From NCBI GenBank assembly GCA_017550405.1, contig JAFZPH010000050.1:1-64000 (forward strand): a DNA stretch of 64,000 nt. The letters are read 5' to 3'. The position numbers were made by a program, and so were the translations under genes. This stretch comes from Bacteroidales bacterium. GTDB lineage: Bacteria; Bacteroidota; Bacteroidia; Bacteroidales; P3. This document shows positions 61,914 through 64,000 of the stretch, in pieces. Position 1 is the first letter of the stretch; the number at the start of each line of letters is the position of its first letter. A model generated the notes under the pieces. The model saw only the letters and a list, made by a program, of their open reading frames with translations. It was not told the origin of the DNA and searched no databases.

Positions 61914-64000
61914 ATGCTATTAACCGACATATATACTAATTCTCAGATTGTTGAGAAACTCAACAGCCTTATTCATTCCAGTGAAGACCGCATCCACGTC
62001 CATGGTATGACGGGGTCGCTCTCGGCCATAGTGGCCGCCACCATCGCCCAGCTCAACCCCGACCGCGACCAGCTGATTATTGCAGGCAACAAGGAGGAAG
62101 CATACTACATGCTCAACGACATCGAGATGCTGCTTGAAGAGACCGATGCCGATTTCGACCAGAAACGGGCACTGCTCTTCCCCTCCTCTTACCGCAAACC
62201 CCGCCGCAAGAGCCCACAGTCCGGTGCCCCGGACCAGCCGCCCCAGGTCGACGACGACGGCGGCGACCTCCTCACCACCGACAACGCCAACATCCTCCAG
62301 CGTAGCGAGGTGGTCAAGCAACTCAACAGCGGCCGCTCCATGACTATCGTCACCTATCCCGAGGCACTGTACGAGAAAGTGGTCTCCTCCCGCACACTTA
62401 CCCGCAACACCCTCCGCCTGACCAAAGGCACCGACACCGACATCGACTTCATCGTCGACATCATGCAGGAATACGAATTCGACCGCGTCGACTTTGTGGT
62501 GGAACCCGGGCAATATGCCGTGCGCGGCGGCATCGTCGACGTCTTCTCCTTTGCCAACGAGCACCCCTACCGTATCGAATTCTTCGACACCACCATCGAG
62601 TCCCTCCGCACCTTCGACCCCGTCACGCAGCTCTCCATCAAGCAGTACGACCAAATCAGCATCCTGCCCAACATGGCCACCCGCCAGCCCGACACCGTCA
62701 CTGTCGAGGAGAAAGTGCCCCTTATCCACTATTTCGGAAGCAACGACCTCGTTTGGGTGCAGGGACTCATGTTCGTCAGCGAAACCATCCAGACCCTCTT
62801 CGCTAATGCCGGACAGGACAGCCAGCACTACTGCTCCGGCAACGAGTTCCTCAAGTCGCTCCTCCGTTGCCGCATCATCGAGCAGGGCAACAGCAACTAC
62901 TTCCCCAACGCCGCCACAGTCGAGACCCTCTCGCAGCCCCAGCCTCCTTTCAACAAGCAGTTCAACCTCCTTATCGACACCCTCACCCAATACCGCGACC
63001 GCGGCTACCGCACCATCATCACCGTCGCCAACGAGCAGCAGCAGCGACGCCTTGAGAAAGTCTTTGCCGGCGCCGACGCCACCAACGACCCCGTCTCCCT
63101 CGACAATGGCCGCAGCATCCACATCGACAACATCATCGACCATGTCGAGTTCCTCCAGTGCCAGCCCAACCACGGTTTTGTCGACGACACCGAGCACCTC
63201 CTCTGCTTCACCGACCACGAAATCTTCGAGCGCTACCACAAATACACCGTCCGCGACATGCGCGACACCCACCAGGCCCTCACCCTCAAGGAGCTCTTCG
63301 AGCTCAAGCCAGGCGACTATGTCACCCATATCGACTACGGCGTGGGCCGCTTCAGCGGACTGGAGAAAATCACCACCAACGGCCACACCCAGGAGGTCAT
63401 CCGTCTCCTTTACAAAAACAACGACACCCTCTACATCAGCATCCACGGCCTCCACAAGATAAGCCGCTATGTGGGCAAAGAAGGCACTGCCCCCACCCTC
63501 AACCGCCTAGGCAGCAACACCTGGCAAATCCTCAAACAGAAAACCAAGAAACAGGTCAAGGACATTGCCAAGGACCTCATTGCCCTCTATGCCAAACGCA
63601 AAGCCTCGCGCGGCTTTGCCTTCAGTGCCGACAACTACCTGCAGCAGCAACTCGAGGCCTCCTTCTTCTACGAGGACACCCCCGACCAGCTCAAAGCCAC
63701 ACAGGATGTCAAGCACGACATGGAGGAGTCCGCCCCCATGGACCGCCTGATTTGCGGCGACGTGGGCTTCGGCAAGACCGAGGTGGCCATCCGCGCCGCC
63801 TTCAAGGCCTGCTGCGACTCGAAGCAGGTGGCCGTCCTCGTGCCCAACACCATCCTCGCCTTCCAGCACTACAACACCTTCCGCGAACGCCTCCAAGGGC
63901 TCCCCGTCAACATCGACTACCTCAACCGCTTCCGCACCACCCGCGAAAAGAACGACATCTACCGCCGTGTGGAGGAGGGCAAAATCGACATCCTTATCGG
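61914..64000 (+). CDS. mfd: Transcription-repair coupling factor Mfd (5' part, runs off window)
   Basis: Mfd removes stalled RNA polymerase and recruits UvrA. About 695 codons are present from the ATG at 61914 (MLLTDIYTNSQIVEKL) with no stop before the window end. The N-terminal UvrB-homology region is followed by the RNA-polymerase-interacting CarD-like domain (KPGDYVTHIDYGVGRFSGL) and the start of the SF2 translocase: GDVGFGKTEVAIRAAF (Walker A) and VPNTILAFQHYNTF. A large antisense frame covers much of the gene but is a shadow. Divergent from porX. Confidence 0.95.
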   Translation, partial: MLLTDIYTNSQIVEKLNSLIHSSEDRIHVHGMTGSLSAIVAATIAQLNPDRDQLIIAGNKEEAYYMLNDIEMLLEETDADFDQKRALLFPSSYRKPRRKSPQSGAPDQPPQVDDDGGDLLTTDNANILQRSEVVKQLNSGRSMTIVTYPEALYEKVVSSRTLTRNTLRLTKGTDTDIDFIVDIMQEYEFDRVDFVVEPGQYAVRGGIVDVFSFANEHPYRIEFFDTTIESLRTFDPVTQLSIKQYDQISILPNMATRQPDTVTVEEKVPLIHYFGSNDLVWVQGLMFVSETIQTLFANAGQDSQHYCSGNEFLKSLLRCRIIEQGNSNYFPNAATVETLSQPQPPFNKQFNLLIDTLTQYRDRGYRTIITVANEQQQRRLEKVFAGADATNDPVSLDNGRSIHIDNIIDHVEFLQCQPNHGFVDDTEHLLCFTDHEIFERYHKYTVRDMRDTHQALTLKELFELKPGDYVTHIDYGVGRFSGLEKITTNGHTQEVIRLLYKNNDTLYISIHGLHKISRYVGKEGTAPTLNRLGSNTWQILKQKTKKQVKDIAKDLIALYAKRKASRGFAFSADNYLQQQLEASFFYEDTPDQLKATQDVKHDMEESAPMDRLICGDVGFGKTEVAIRAAFKACCDSKQVAVLVPNTILAFQHYNTFRERLQGLPVNIDYLNRFRTTREKNDIYRRVEEGKIDILI

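Noticed and set aside
61920..63455. Antisense open frame of about 511 codons over mfd
   Set aside because: The plus strand encodes clear Mfd domains; the antisense product is low-complexity Val/Glu/Gly/Asp.

Overview
The window reads as a chromosomal piece of a T9SS-bearing Bacteroidales/Bacteroidota genome. The support is: many promoters of the Bacteroidota type (TTG, 19-20 nt, TAnnTTTG), most often as TATCTTTGC; almost no Shine-Dalgarno sequences; many signal-peptide proteins with type IX secretion (T9SS) C-terminal sorting domains; a PorX-type regulator; a long Bacteroidota-type II-C Cas9; and an IS982-family insertion sequence. I cannot name the genus.

Layout. 1-6300: the trailer end of a type II-C CRISPR array (47-nt repeats, about 30-nt spacers), then cas2, cas1 and cas9 on the minus strand, and a previously unmarked tracrRNA on the plus strand just upstream of cas9. 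6300-10100: a degenerate segmental duplication of an outer-membrane-like gene plus a divergent cstA; one cstA copy is full length, the other is cut after about 60 codons exactly at a repeated intergenic motif. 10200-15450: secreted proteins and a DsbD-like disulfide reductase. 15660-18350: initiator tRNA, an AbiEii-type toxin/antitoxin pair, a T9SS cargo fragment and an IS982-family element. 18470-24200: a three-gene heavy-metal RND efflux operon. 24300-26300: C1 peptidase and an adenylate kinase with an unusual insertion. 26300-26640: a 336-bp element with 23-bp terminal inverted repeats, containing a 99-bp palindrome that recurs at 50929-51027.

26650-31000: minus-strand genes ending in an ECF sigma / membrane anti-sigma / outer-membrane cassette. 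31100-34180: peroxiredoxin, ZIP transporter, metallophosphoesterase, uracil-DNA-glycosylase-like enzyme. 34200-41700: a glycoside hydrolase, parE and two large secreted proteins. 41900-44900: a four-subunit 2-oxoacid:ferredoxin oxidoreductase operon. 44900-53000: nitroreductase, lipoprotein, glmS, a UvrD-like helicase with an embedded DEDDh exonuclease, and an LTA-synthase-like enzyme. 53000-64000: an acidic AT-hook protein, nadD, a T9SS thioredoxin/PKD protein, tex, porX and the 5' part of mfd, which runs off the window.

How it fits together: the CRISPR locus is a complete interference and adaptation module (Cas9, Cas1, Cas2, tracrRNA, array). Four T9SS cargo genes or remnants plus porX show that type IX secretion shapes the surface proteome. 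Most other genes are ordinary housekeeping. The least explained material is the repeated intergenic DNA and its association with gene truncation.
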